From Pseudomonas synxantha BG33R (GTDB taxonomy: Bacteria > Pseudomonadota > Gammaproteobacteria > Pseudomonadales > Pseudomonadaceae), in assembly GCF_000263715.2 (NCBI RefSeq), contig NZ_CM001514.1:2404936-2468935 (forward strand): 64,000 nucleotides of DNA, read 5' to 3'. Shown here in pieces: positions 35,601-43,157 of this stretch. The notes under the pieces are model-generated. The model had not been told where the DNA came from. It searched no databases and worked only from the letters and a program-made list of their open reading frames with translations. Numbering within the stretch: position 1 is the stretch's first letter; each line of letters begins with the position of its first letter. A program made the translations under genes and the position numbers.

Positions 35601-35745
35601 AGGTGGCGGTGACGGTGATTTGCGGCGGGGCGACACTCGGGTACTGGGTCACCGGCAGGGCAGGGATGATCAGCAGCCCGGCCATGGAGATAAACAACGC
35701 AATGACCCAGGCAAACTTGGGGCGCTTGATAAAAAACACAGACAT
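32605..35745 (-). CDS. RND multidrug efflux pump, inner-membrane subunit (HAE1/AcrB type)
   Basis: A 1046-residue transporter, the normal length for AcrB/MexB proteins. It starts MSVFFIKRPKFAWVIALF, the HAE1 hallmark. The proton-relay aspartate pair in helix 4 is in GILVDDAIVVVENVERIM, and two large periplasmic loops follow helices 1 and 7. It exports drugs or solvents from the periplasm and inner membrane using the proton gradient. The adaptor gene is 30 bases upstream. No outer-membrane factor gene follows, so it must borrow an OprM/TolC-type channel encoded elsewhere. Confidence 0.95.
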   Translation of the reverse strand: MSVFFIKRPKFAWVIALFISMAGLLIIPALPVTQYPSVAPPQITVTATYPGASAKVLVDSVTSVIEEELNGAKGLLYFDSTSNSNGMAEIVVTFKPGTQPDMAQVEVQNRLKKTEARMPQAVLNQGIQVEQTSAGFLLIYALSYKEGTATQDTTLLADYAARNVNNEIRRVEGVGKLQFFASEAAMRIWLDPQSLVGYGLSIDDVSRAISAQNVQLPAGSFGSSPGAVGQELTATLAVKGTLDNPEEFGRIVLRANQDGSRVTLADVARIEVGSQDYNFTTRLNGKPAVGAAVQLSPGANALKTASAVKGRLQELSVNFAPNVEFSVPYDTSRFVDVAIEKVIYTLIEAMVLVFLVMFLFLQNVRYTLIPSIVVPVCLLGTLMVMYLLGFSVNMMTMFGMVLAIGILVDDAIVVVENVERIMADEGLSPVAATVKAMGQVSGAIIGITVVLSAVFLPLAFMAGSVGVIYQQFSLTLAVSILFSGFLALTFTPALCATLLKPVAEGHHEKRGFFGAFNRLFGRLTDRYSALNHHLVKRAGRVMLVYLGLVVLLGFTYLRLPESFVPVEDQGYMIVDVQLPPGASRERTSATGQELEQFLASRDAVASTFLVLGFSFSGMGENAGLAFPTLKDWSLRGDEQSAEAETAGVNQHFANPSDGAIMAVNPPPIDGMGNSGGFSLRLQDRAGLGREALLAARDQLLGQANGNPKILYAMMEGLAEAPQLRLTIDREKAEALGVGFDAINNTLSTAFGSAVVNDFANAGRQQRVVVQADQRDRMTPDSVLKLFIPNNLGALVPMSAFVSTQWEQGPVQIARYNGYPSIRIAGDAPPGVSTGEAMAEIERLVSTLPAGIGYEWTGLSYQEKIASGQALQLFALAFVVVFLLLVALYESWAIPFVVMLIVPVGALRSVLAVTSLGMPNDVYFKVGLITIIGLAAKNAILIVEFAKDLWAQGYSLRDAAIEAARLRLRPIVMTSMAFIPGVVPLAIATGAGAASQRAIGTGVVGGMFSATILGVVFVPVFFVWVLSLLKSQRTVILADDEMKAVKE

Positions 35746-35775
35746 GGTGTGACCTCGAACGCGGTGGTGCCGGGC

Positions 35776-36936
35776 TTACTGGCGTGCTGCTTGTTGTTGG
35801 GCAGCGGGGGCGAGGGGCGCTTTCACCAGCACTTTGTCACCCGGTACGAGGCCGTTCTGGCCGCCGATGATGACTCGGTCACCGGCCTCCAGGCCTTGGG
35901 TGATCTGCCAGCGCTGGCCCTGCATGGCGCCGGTTTGTACGGCGCGTGGGCTGACGCTGTCGTCGGCATTCACCACCAGTACCTGGGCCTGGCCGTCGCT
36001 GCCGCGCTGCACGGCACGCTGGGGCACCAACAAGGCTTGTTGATCGGTGCCCTGGGGCACTTTCACGCGCACATACATGCCTGGCAACAACACCCCTTCA
36101 GGATTGCTGAAGCGTCCGCGCAACGAGACCTGGCCGGTGCCACGGTCCACCGCGACGTCGGAGAACAACAGCGTGCCCTGGCTGTGGAAGTCGGTGCCTT
36201 CGACCTGCAACGACAGCTGTGATGAGTCGCCGGCCGACAAGCTGCCGTGCTTGAGGGCCTGGCGCAGTTTCAGCGCTTGCGCCACCGGCTGGGTGAAGTC
36301 GGCATAGATCGGGTCCAGTTGCTGGATGCTTGCCATCAATGTCGCTTCGCCCTGGCCAACCAGGGCGCCTTCGGTCACGAGGGCGCGGCCGATGCGCCCG
36401 GAGATCGGCGCGCGGACCGTGGCGTAGCCCAGGTTCAGGCCCGCGGTTTGCAGATCGGCGCGCGCCGATTGCTGGGCGGCCTGGCTGCTTTTCAGGGCGG
36501 CGCGGGCGGTGTCGAGGTCCTGGCGACTGATCGCTTCGACGTCGGCCAGTTGTTCATAGCGCTTGACCTTGGCCTGGTTCTCGAACAGCTGCGCTTCGAT
36601 ACGTGCCAGTTCGCCCTGTGCCCGTGATGCGGCGGCCTTGAGGGGGGCAGGGTCGATCTGGAACAACAGGTCGCCGGCCTTGATCTCGGCGCCTTCCTCG
36701 AAGTTGCGTCGTAACACGATCCCGGCTACCCGGGCCCGTACCTGGGCCACCCGGACTGGCTCGATACGCCCCGGCAATTCTGCGGACAGGGAGAAGGCTT
36801 CGGGAGCGACAGTCACGGTCTCCACTTCCCGGGGTTGCTGGGCAGCCTCGGGCTGATCGGGAGCACCACAGCCGGCGAGGCCGACAAGGGCCAGCGCAGC
36901 AAAGCTGAAAATACGCAGGTCGCGCAAAGCGTTCAT
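35776..36936 (-). CDS. RND efflux periplasmic adaptor lipoprotein (AcrA/MexA type)
   Basis: A 386-residue adaptor with a lipoprotein signal (LALVGLAGCG), lipoyl halves (RVAQVRARVAGIVLRRNFEEG and TVRAPISGRIGRALVTEGAL are the flanks, each read in part), an alpha-hairpin rich in Gln/Ala, and the C-terminal beta-barrel and membrane-proximal domain. It links the RND pump encoded next to it to an outer-membrane channel. Divergent transcription from the TetR gene and the TTGAGA/TCTCAA palindrome between them suggest repression by that protein. Confidence 0.94.
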   Translation of the reverse strand: MNALRDLRIFSFAALALVGLAGCGAPDQPEAAQQPREVETVTVAPEAFSLSAELPGRIEPVRVAQVRARVAGIVLRRNFEEGAEIKAGDLLFQIDPAPLKAAASRAQGELARIEAQLFENQAKVKRYEQLADVEAISRQDLDTARAALKSSQAAQQSARADLQTAGLNLGYATVRAPISGRIGRALVTEGALVGQGEATLMASIQQLDPIYADFTQPVAQALKLRQALKHGSLSAGDSSQLSLQVEGTDFHSQGTLLFSDVAVDRGTGQVSLRGRFSNPEGVLLPGMYVRVKVPQGTDQQALLVPQRAVQRGSDGQAQVLVVNADDSVSPRAVQTGAMQGQRWQITQGLEAGDRVIIGGQNGLVPGDKVLVKAPLAPAAQQQAARQ

Positions 36937-36990
36937 GTGTCACCTGGAGGCTAGGTCTGGAAAGGTGCGCATGATATATACATGGATCTA

Positions 36991-37010
36991 TTGAGATAAT
37001 AATGTCTCAA
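36991..37010. promoter_or_regulatory. Palindromic operator between efflux genes and TetR gene
   Basis: TTGAGA (36991-36996) and TCTCAA (37005-37010) form a perfect inverted repeat around AT-rich DNA, with TATATA-rich sequence beside it. It is the best candidate binding site for the divergent TetR-type regulator. Confidence 0.55.
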
Positions 37011-37069
37011 AAGATTCTTTTGTGTTTAAAAGTGTCATTTCCCTTGAGGTCGGGGGGAATTTCGGCACA

Positions 37070-37687
37070 ATGCCTTCCACTTCACGTCCGACCAATGAGC
37101 CTGTTGCCATGTCTTCGCCCGCCCCCAATGAAAAACTTCTCAAGGCCCTGGCGGTTGCCATCGTTGACCATCCCCGGGCCACGCTCCAGGAGCTGGCGCG
37201 TGCGGCAGGCATCAGCAAGGCCACGTTGCACCGCTTCTGCGGCGCGCGGGAACACCTGATCGAGATGCTGTTGGCGTACTCGCGTGAGCTCATGCAGCAG
37301 GTGGTCGACGACGCAGATCTTGAGCGCGACGCGCCGGCCGAGGTCCTGCGTGGCCTGATCGACAAGCACTTGGCCCATCGTGAGTGGGTGTTGTTCATGG
37401 TGTTCCAGTACCGCCCGGACACCTTGAACAATCACGGTTGGCAACCGTACCTGAACGTCCTGGACCGCTTCTTCCTGCGGGGGCAGCAGGCTGGTGTGTT
37501 TCGCATCGATATCACAGCGGCGGTCATGACCGAGCTGTTCACATCGCTACTGTGTGGCCTGGTCGAGGCAGAGCGCCTGGGCCGGGCCGCACCGGCGGGG
37601 ACGGCCTGGGTGATGGAGCAGATGTTCTTGCACGGTGTGAGCGCTGCGCCGCCGCACTCAGCGTTGTCGCAGGGTCTGCGAGGGTAA
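37070..37687 (+). CDS. TetR-family transcriptional regulator
   Basis: About 205 residues. The helix-turn-helix is ATLQELARAAGISKATLHRF, with the CGAREHLIEMLL helix after it, and the C-terminal ligand domain is all-helical. ATG 37070 follows GGGGGGAA; ATG 37109 is a plausible shorter start. It is divergent from the RND adaptor gene and likely represses it, releasing on drug binding. Its last 30 bases overlap the end of the convergent AraC gene. Confidence 0.88.
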   Translation: MPSTSRPTNEPVAMSSPAPNEKLLKALAVAIVDHPRATLQELARAAGISKATLHRFCGAREHLIEMLLAYSRELMQQVVDDADLERDAPAEVLRGLIDKHLAHREWVLFMVFQYRPDTLNNHGWQPYLNVLDRFFLRGQQAGVFRIDITAAVMTELFTSLLCGLVEAERLGRAAPAGTAWVMEQMFLHGVSAAPPHSALSQGLRG

Positions 37688-38593
37688 CTCGCCAAACAGC
37701 GCCTTGTACTGACCGGCAAAGTGGCTCAGGTGGTAAAAGCCCCATTGGGCCGCCGCGTCGCCAATGCTCAATTCGGCCGGCGACGACATGACCAGGCGGC
37801 GCCGCACCGCATTCAGGCGCACGCTGCGCAAGTAGTCCGCGGGGCTGGTGCTGGTGATGGTCTGGAAGCTGTATTGCAGGGCACGCCGGCTGACGTGCAG
37901 GCGTTCGCACAGATCGACAATGGTGATGGGCTCGTCGTGGCTTTCGAGGGCGATCTGCTGGCTCATCTTTACCAGGTACTGGCGCGTGGGGGTGCTGGGC
38001 CGCAGACGTTTTTCAGGGTTCTCGACGCTCCCCAGCAGATCGAGGAAACCACTGAGCAAGCCATGTTCCATGAGTTTGGCCGTGGCTTCATTGAAGTGTT
38101 GCGGCGGGCAATCCAGTGCCTGGCCAAGTTGCAGGCGTACACGCTGGTACACCTCACGGGTGCGCTGCCATGGCGACTGCAGCGACGGTGCGGCGGTCAA
38201 CTGCCGGTAGCTGCGGGGGCTCAGGTTCAGCGCGGCCAGCGCCAGGACCTGCTGGCGGGCAAAGGTCGCGGCAAAGACCTGGGTGTTTTCCGGGGCATGG
38301 AACATGAACTCTTCGTGGTTGTTCAGGATTGCCAGGCAGTCCTGCGTGCCGTGGCTGTCGGTGCACAGCGGAATCGAAAAGCACATGCGCTCGGCGGGTG
38401 ACTGGCCGTATTGCACGATGCGCCGGTTCAATTGCTCGTGGAATATCTGGAAGTGCCCGCGGCACAGTTGCCGCAAGCGGCTGGCAAACCGACCGGGGGA
38501 CAGTTGGTCGTAGGTCTGCTCCCAGTCATGCACCGAGCGCGCATGCTGGCTGGCGTCGGTAAAACAAAGGCTTTCGATCTGCGTCATGGTCAT
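37658..38593 (-). CDS. AraC-family transcriptional regulator
   Basis: A 311-residue protein. The C-terminal 100 residues are the two helix-turn-helix AraC domain: ITIVDLCERLHVSRRALQYS, then PADYLRSVRLNAVRR and SIGDAAAQWGFYHLSHFAGQ, with YKALFGELPSQTLRQR at the end. The N-terminal 200 residues are the effector part, of the type seen in regulators of amine catabolism such as EutR/FeaR (resemblance only). The gene is divergent from the aminotransferase/aldehyde dehydrogenase genes and so probably activates them. ATG 38593 is used; ATG 38587 is possible. Confidence 0.87.
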   Translation of the reverse strand: MTMTQIESLCFTDASQHARSVHDWEQTYDQLSPGRFASRLRQLCRGHFQIFHEQLNRRIVQYGQSPAERMCFSIPLCTDSHGTQDCLAILNNHEEFMFHAPENTQVFAATFARQQVLALAALNLSPRSYRQLTAAPSLQSPWQRTREVYQRVRLQLGQALDCPPQHFNEATAKLMEHGLLSGFLDLLGSVENPEKRLRPSTPTRQYLVKMSQQIALESHDEPITIVDLCERLHVSRRALQYSFQTITSTSPADYLRSVRLNAVRRRLVMSSPAELSIGDAAAQWGFYHLSHFAGQYKALFGELPSQTLRQR

Positions 38594-38786
38594 CACCGGT
38601 GCGCGGGTGTCCGCCCGTTATTGAAATGTCCATCGGCGGTGCGGCATCAATACATCACGGTTGCCCCAGGTCCTGCAACCGCTGCAAAAGTGTGCCGATT
38701 TGGGATAACGGCCCAGGCACCTCGCTCCCTACAGTCCAGGCTGGCCCGAAACCTCTCGGCCCACCTTTTTGGAAGGGAGTGCAATC

Positions 38787-40133
38787 ATGTACGCGCATTA
38801 TCAGAACGCCGAAAAAAAATTCTGGCACCCGATGCGAGCGGCCGCGGCCGTTGCGGGGGAGCAGACCCTGATCATTGCCAGGGGCAATGGCAACTACGTC
38901 ACCGATATCCATGGCTGGCGCATGCTCGACGGCATCGCCGGGTTGTGGAACGTCAACGTCGGGCATAACCGTGAAAGCGTCAAGCAGGCGATCCACCGCC
39001 AGATGGATGAGCTGGCGTACTACCAGACCTTCGACGGCATTGCCCATCCCAGGGTGTATGACCTGGCTGAACGCTTGACCGGCATGTTTGCCCAGGAAGA
39101 CATGCAGCGGGTGCTGTTCTCCAGTGGTGGCTCCGATGCTATTGAAACGGCATTGAAAATGAGCCGCCAGTATTGGATTGCCGTCGGGGAGCCCGAGCGC
39201 ACACGGTTTCTGTCGTTGCGCAACGGCTATCACGGCGTGCACATGGGGGGCACCTCGGTCGGTGGGATCAGTGCCTATCAATTCAACCATGGGCCGCTGC
39301 TGGCGGGCTGCACGTTGCTGGATGCTCCGTGGTCCTATCGCAACCCGTGGGACTGCGAAGACCCGCAGGCCCTGACCGGCCACTGCATTCGCCAATTGGA
39401 AGAGCAGATCCGCGCGCTAGGGCCACAGACGATTGCCGCGTTCATCGCCGAGCCAGTACAGGGCGCGGGCGGGGTGATTGTCCCGCCTGCAGGCTACTGG
39501 CCGCAGCTGCGTGCGGTGTGCGATCGCTACGGCATTTTGTTGATCGCCGATGAAGTGGTCACCGGTTTTGGCCGCACCGGCTCGATGCTGGGGTCGCGGG
39601 GTTGGGGCGTGGCGCCTGACATTCTGTGCCTGGCCAAGGGCATTTCCGCCGGCTACATCCCCTTGGGCGCCACGGTGTTCAATGGGCGCATTGCCCGGGC
39701 CATCGAAACCGCTGAAAACTTCGGCCAGGTGATCATGCACGGCTACACCTACAGCGGCCATCCGACGGCTTGCGCGGCCTCCCTGGCGGTGTTGGATATC
39801 GTCGAGCAGGAGAACCTGCCGGGCAATGCGGCAAAGGTCGGCGCCTATCTGCTGGAGCGGCTCAAGCCCCTGAGCGAACGCTTCGAAGTGGTCGGCGAGG
39901 TGCGGGGCAAAGGCCTGATGCTGGCCCTGGACCTGGTGAGCGACAAGCGTCTGCGCACCCCCGTCGACCCGGCCGAGGGCTACGCCTCGCGCCTGGCGGA
40001 ACGGGTACGCCTGGAAGGGGTGCTGGTACGTCCGGTGGGCACCAAAATCATCCTGTCGCCGCCCCTGACCCTGACGCTCGAAGAAGCCGACCTGATCTGC
40101 CATGCCCTGGAAACCGGCCTGGCGAATACCTGA
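38787..40133 (+). CDS. Class III omega-aminotransferase
   Basis: A 448-residue PLP enzyme. RVLFSSGGSDAIETALKMSR is the phosphate-binding region, NGYHGVHMGGTSVGG follows, AFIAEPVQGAGGVIVPP and LLIADEVVTGFGRTG hold the cofactor aspartate, and the Schiff-base lysine is in ILCLAKGISAGYIPLGA. Enzymes of this group move the amino group of omega-amino acids or amines to pyruvate or oxoglutarate, leaving an aldehyde. GGAAGGGAG precedes ATG 38787. An aldehyde dehydrogenase follows after a short hairpin, so together they convert an amine to an acid. Given the iac cluster downstream, tryptamine or a similar aryl-amine is a candidate substrate (inference). Confidence 0.9.
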   Translation: MYAHYQNAEKKFWHPMRAAAAVAGEQTLIIARGNGNYVTDIHGWRMLDGIAGLWNVNVGHNRESVKQAIHRQMDELAYYQTFDGIAHPRVYDLAERLTGMFAQEDMQRVLFSSGGSDAIETALKMSRQYWIAVGEPERTRFLSLRNGYHGVHMGGTSVGGISAYQFNHGPLLAGCTLLDAPWSYRNPWDCEDPQALTGHCIRQLEEQIRALGPQTIAAFIAEPVQGAGGVIVPPAGYWPQLRAVCDRYGILLIADEVVTGFGRTGSMLGSRGWGVAPDILCLAKGISAGYIPLGATVFNGRIARAIETAENFGQVIMHGYTYSGHPTACAASLAVLDIVEQENLPGNAAKVGAYLLERLKPLSERFEVVGEVRGKGLMLALDLVSDKRLRTPVDPAEGYASRLAERVRLEGVLVRPVGTKIILSPPLTLTLEEADLICHALETGLANT

Positions 40134-40145
40134 TCTCCCCTTGAA

Positions 40146-40164
40146 CGGCGCCCATTGGGCGCCG
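40146..40164. promoter_or_regulatory. Intercistronic hairpin
   Basis: CGGCGCCC and GGGCGCCG form a perfect 8-bp stem with an ATT loop between the aminotransferase and aldehyde dehydrogenase genes. There is no T-run, so it is more likely an mRNA-stability element than a terminator. Confidence 0.5.
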
Positions 40165-40194
40165 CACTGACGATTGCCTTCAGGAGTCCTGTTG

Positions 40195-41682
40195 ATGAGT
40201 GACATTGCCTTGCTGCCTGCGGTTACCGAATTTCTTGCCCGCGCACCGGCCAACTTTATAGAAGGGGCTTACCAGCCCAGTACGTCCACACAACGAATCG
40301 CCGTGCGAAACCCTGCGACCGGGCAGGTGATCAGCCATATCCTCGATGCCAGCGACGAGGACATCGAGCACGCTGTCGCCAGTGCGCGCAAGGCGTTCAA
40401 GGGCGCGTGGGCGGACACCTCGCCCTATGCACGGGGTGTGGTCCTTAACCGATTTGCCGATCTGCTTGAGGCGCATGCCGAAGAGTTGGCGCAGTTGGAA
40501 ACCCTGTGCTCGGGCAAGTCGATCAACCTGTCACGCGGCCTGGAGATGGCCCAGAGCGTGGTGTTCCTGCGCTACTTCGCGGGCTGGGCGAGCAAGATCA
40601 ACGGCCAGACCATGAGCCCCTCGATTCCGTCCATGGACGGCGAGCAGTACCTGGCCTACACCCTGCGTGAACCCGTGGGCGTGGTCGCCGGGATTGTGCC
40701 GTGGAACTTCTCGGTGATGATCGGCATCTGGAAAATTGCCAGCGCACTGGTCACCGGTTGCACCATTGTGGTCAAGCCCAGTGAGTTCACGCCCCTGGCG
40801 TTGTTGCGGGTGGCTGAGCTGGCGTTCGAGGCGGGCGTGCCGGCCGGCGCATTTAACGTGGTCAACGGGACAGGGCAGGTGGGGCAGCAATTGATCGCCC
40901 ATGCCGCAATCAGCAAAGTCGCGTTCACCGGGTCTGTGCCGACCGGGATCGCCGTGGGCAAGGCGGCGATGGCCGCCGACCTGACGCGCGCGACCCTGGA
41001 GCTGGGCGGCAAGAACCCGGCGGCGTTGTTGGCCGATGTCGATATGGACCAGGCCGTGGCCGGGATGGTGCAGATGGCTTATGTGCATCAGGGGCAGGTG
41101 TGCGCCGCACCGGAACGCCTCTATGTACACCGCTCACGGGTCAGCGAGTTCCTGGAAAAGCTCGGGCAGGCCCTGGGGACCTTGAAGATTGGCTCACCCC
41201 TCGATGAAAGCACCCAGTTTGGCCCGCTGGCCAACCAGGCGCACCTGGAAAAGATCCTCGACTTCTTCGCCAGGGCCAATCAGAACAACACGGTAATCTG
41301 CGGTGCCAAGGCCATTGACCGACCGGGCTACTTTGTCGAGCCGACGCTGATCCTGGCCAATGGCCCGGATGACCCTTTGCTACAGGAAGAGGCGTTCGGT
41401 CCGGTGCTCTGTGTATTGCCCTACGACACAGAGGAGGAGCTGATGACCCTGATGAACGACTCGCCCTACGGCCTCACGGCCAGTGTCTGGACCAACAACT
41501 TGTCCAAGGCATTGCGCCTGATCCCGCAAATAGAGGCCGGTACGGTATGGGGCAACATGCACACCTTTCTGGACCCGGCACTGCCGTTTGGCGGGGTCAA
41601 GGCGTCGGGCATGGGCAGGGAATTTGGCGATGCGTTTATAGAGGCCTATACCGAGCTCAAGTCGGTGATGATCCGCTATTAG
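40195..41682 (+). CDS. Aldehyde dehydrogenase (phenylacetaldehyde dehydrogenase-like)
   Basis: A 495-residue enzyme. The catalytic cysteine is in HQGQVCAAPERLYV, the glutamate in TLELGGKNPAALL, and the cofactor loop is IVPWNFSVMIGIWK. The beginning (FIEGAYQPSTS) and end (YTELKSVMIRY) match the aryl-acetaldehyde dehydrogenase group (FeaB/StyD). ATG 40195 follows a CAGGAG site. It should oxidise the aldehyde formed by the preceding aminotransferase. Indole-3-acetaldehyde to indole-3-acetate would connect it to the iac genes 6 kb away; this is inference. Confidence 0.9.
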   Translation: MSDIALLPAVTEFLARAPANFIEGAYQPSTSTQRIAVRNPATGQVISHILDASDEDIEHAVASARKAFKGAWADTSPYARGVVLNRFADLLEAHAEELAQLETLCSGKSINLSRGLEMAQSVVFLRYFAGWASKINGQTMSPSIPSMDGEQYLAYTLREPVGVVAGIVPWNFSVMIGIWKIASALVTGCTIVVKPSEFTPLALLRVAELAFEAGVPAGAFNVVNGTGQVGQQLIAHAAISKVAFTGSVPTGIAVGKAAMAADLTRATLELGGKNPAALLADVDMDQAVAGMVQMAYVHQGQVCAAPERLYVHRSRVSEFLEKLGQALGTLKIGSPLDESTQFGPLANQAHLEKILDFFARANQNNTVICGAKAIDRPGYFVEPTLILANGPDDPLLQEEAFGPVLCVLPYDTEEELMTLMNDSPYGLTASVWTNNLSKALRLIPQIEAGTVWGNMHTFLDPALPFGGVKASGMGREFGDAFIEAYTELKSVMIRY

Positions 41683-41684
41683 TT

Positions 41685-41783
41685 GTAGGAGCGAGCTTGC
41701 TCGCGAAAAACGTTAACGATAACGCAGTGCCAACAGGTAGCCCGTGGCGCTTGTGGGATTTTTACGAGCAAGCTCGCTCCTAC
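41685..41783. repeat. REPIN (two inverted Pseudomonas REP sequences)
   Basis: GTAGGAGCGAGCTTGCTCG (41685-41703) is repeated in inverted orientation as CGAGCAAGCTCGCTCCTAC (41765-41783), with about 60 bases between. This is the standard Pseudomonas REP doublet and is commonly found after genes. It separates the convergent aldehyde dehydrogenase and iacR genes. Confidence 0.93.
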
Positions 41784-41794
41784 AGGGGGGAGGG

Positions 41795-42271
41795 TCAGTC
41801 TTCGGGCAGGTTGTCGAACAGGGTTTCCAGCAAGCTGTTGAGTTTGTTGAGTTGCGCGTCCGTCAGGCCCTTGAAGCTGGTCTTGAAGATATCCGCCGTG
41901 ACCTTGTGGCTCTGCTCGATGGTCTGGTACCCGGCCTCTGTCAAGGAGACCTGGGTGACGCGCCCATCGTTGGCGCAGACATTGGTCTGCACCAGGCCAT
42001 CGGCTTTCATGCGGTAGACGATTTTGGTCACCGTGGGCAGCTTGGCGATGGCGTGGGTGGAGATTTCCGAGATGCTCGACGAGCCGTTGTCCTTGAGGAT
42101 CAGGAGGATGCGCCAGCGCGGAATGTCCATGTCGACTTTTTTCAGGGCCTTTTCCATCGCCATGGAATAGCGCCCGTTGACCCGGGCGAGCCAGTAGAAG
42201 GGGAACTCTTCTTTCTTGAAATCCTGGCTGGCAGGGTTATGACGATTCACACGTTTTTTCGCGGTGGTCAT
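41795..42271 (-). CDS. iacR: MarR-family regulator of the iac genes
   Basis: A 158-residue winged-helix protein: WRILLILKDNGSSSISEIST and LPTVTKIVYRMKADGLVQTN form the DNA-binding helices, and CANDGRVTQVSLTEAGYQ the wing. A MarR-type repressor, IacR, that responds to indole-3-acetate is a standard member of iac loci, and its place here beside iacHABICDEFG supports that identity. It lies upstream of the Liv genes, not next to iacH. ATG 42271 is chosen; an ATG 24 bases further upstream is possible. Confidence 0.75.
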   Translation of the reverse strand: MTTAKKRVNRHNPASQDFKKEEFPFYWLARVNGRYSMAMEKALKKVDMDIPRWRILLILKDNGSSSISEISTHAIAKLPTVTKIVYRMKADGLVQTNVCANDGRVTQVSLTEAGYQTIEQSHKVTADIFKTSFKGLTDAQLNKLNSLLETLFDNLPED

Positions 42272-42380
42272 GCTCGGGCTTCGAATAATGGACAACGGTC
42301 GATTGTTGCATATTCACGTGATTGACGTCGCGCTTGTCGCGCCGTGTGGGAGCCATCGGGCCCCACACGGGATAGGGCAA

Positions 42381-43157
42381 TCAGCTCGCGAGCATTTCCT
42401 GATGCTTACTGCTCAGGCCCAGGTAGGCCTCGATCACCCGAGGGTCGTCGGCCAGTTGCCGGGCGGGGCCGTGCATGGCGATCTGGCCGGTTTCCAGGAC
42501 ATAGGCGTAGTCGGCGACCCGCAGCGCCGCCCGTGCATTCTGTTCCACCAGCAGAATCGATACCCCTTGCTCGCGCAGGCTGCTGATGATGCGGAAGATC
42601 TCGCGGGTCACCAGGGGCGCCAGGCCCAGGCTGGGCTCATCGAGCATCAGCAGGCGTGGCTTGGCCATCAGCGCCCGGCCAACCGCAAGCATCTGCCGCT
42701 CGCCGCCCGACAAGGTGGCCGCCAGTTGCTCGCGCCGTTCCCACAGGCGCGGGAACAAGTCGTATACCTGCTTGAGGGTCTGGCCGTGGTCGCGCTCGCC
42801 CCGCCGATGACGCTGGAACGCCCCCAGCAGCAGGTTGTCCGCCACGCTCATCGAGGTGAAGAGTTCGCGTTTTTCCGGCACCAGGCCCAGGCCGCGGCCG
42901 ACCATCACTTCTACTTCGGGCACGGTTTCCAGGGTGCCGTCGAAGTTGACCTGGCCCCGGGAGCCCAGCACCCCCATGATCGCCGACAGCAGGGTGGTCT
43001 TGCCTGCGCCGTTGGGGCCGATCACCGTCACAATCTGCCCTTCGCCGACGCGCAGGCTGGCATTGCTCAAGGCTTCCACCTTGCCATAGGCCACGCTCAG
43101 GTTATCGATCTGCAGCAGGGTAGTGCCGGCGTTGCACGGTTCTATTGGCATATTCAT
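42381..43157 (-). CDS. livF: Branched-chain-type ABC importer ATPase (LivF)
   Basis: A 258-residue ATPase with GPNGAGKTT (Walker A), [16 protein letters not shown] (signature) and [13 protein letters not shown] (Walker B, with the SLGLAP of LivF). It powers the HAAT-family importer encoded upstream. The start ATG 43157 overlaps the preceding stop by four bases. It is the last gene of the operon livJ-livH-livMG-livF on the minus strand. Confidence 0.9.
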   Translation of the reverse strand: MNMPIEPCNAGTTLLQIDNLSVAYGKVEALSNASLRVGEGQIVTVIGPNGAGKTTLLSAIMGVLGSRGQVNFDGTLETVPEVEVMVGRGLGLVPEKRELFTSMSVADNLLLGAFQRHRRGERDHGQTLKQVYDLFPRLWERREQLAATLSGGERQMLAVGRALMAKPRLLMLDEPSLGLAPLVTREIFRIISSLREQGVSILLVEQNARAALRVADYAYVLETGQIAMHGPARQLADDPRVIEAYLGLSSKHQEMLAS

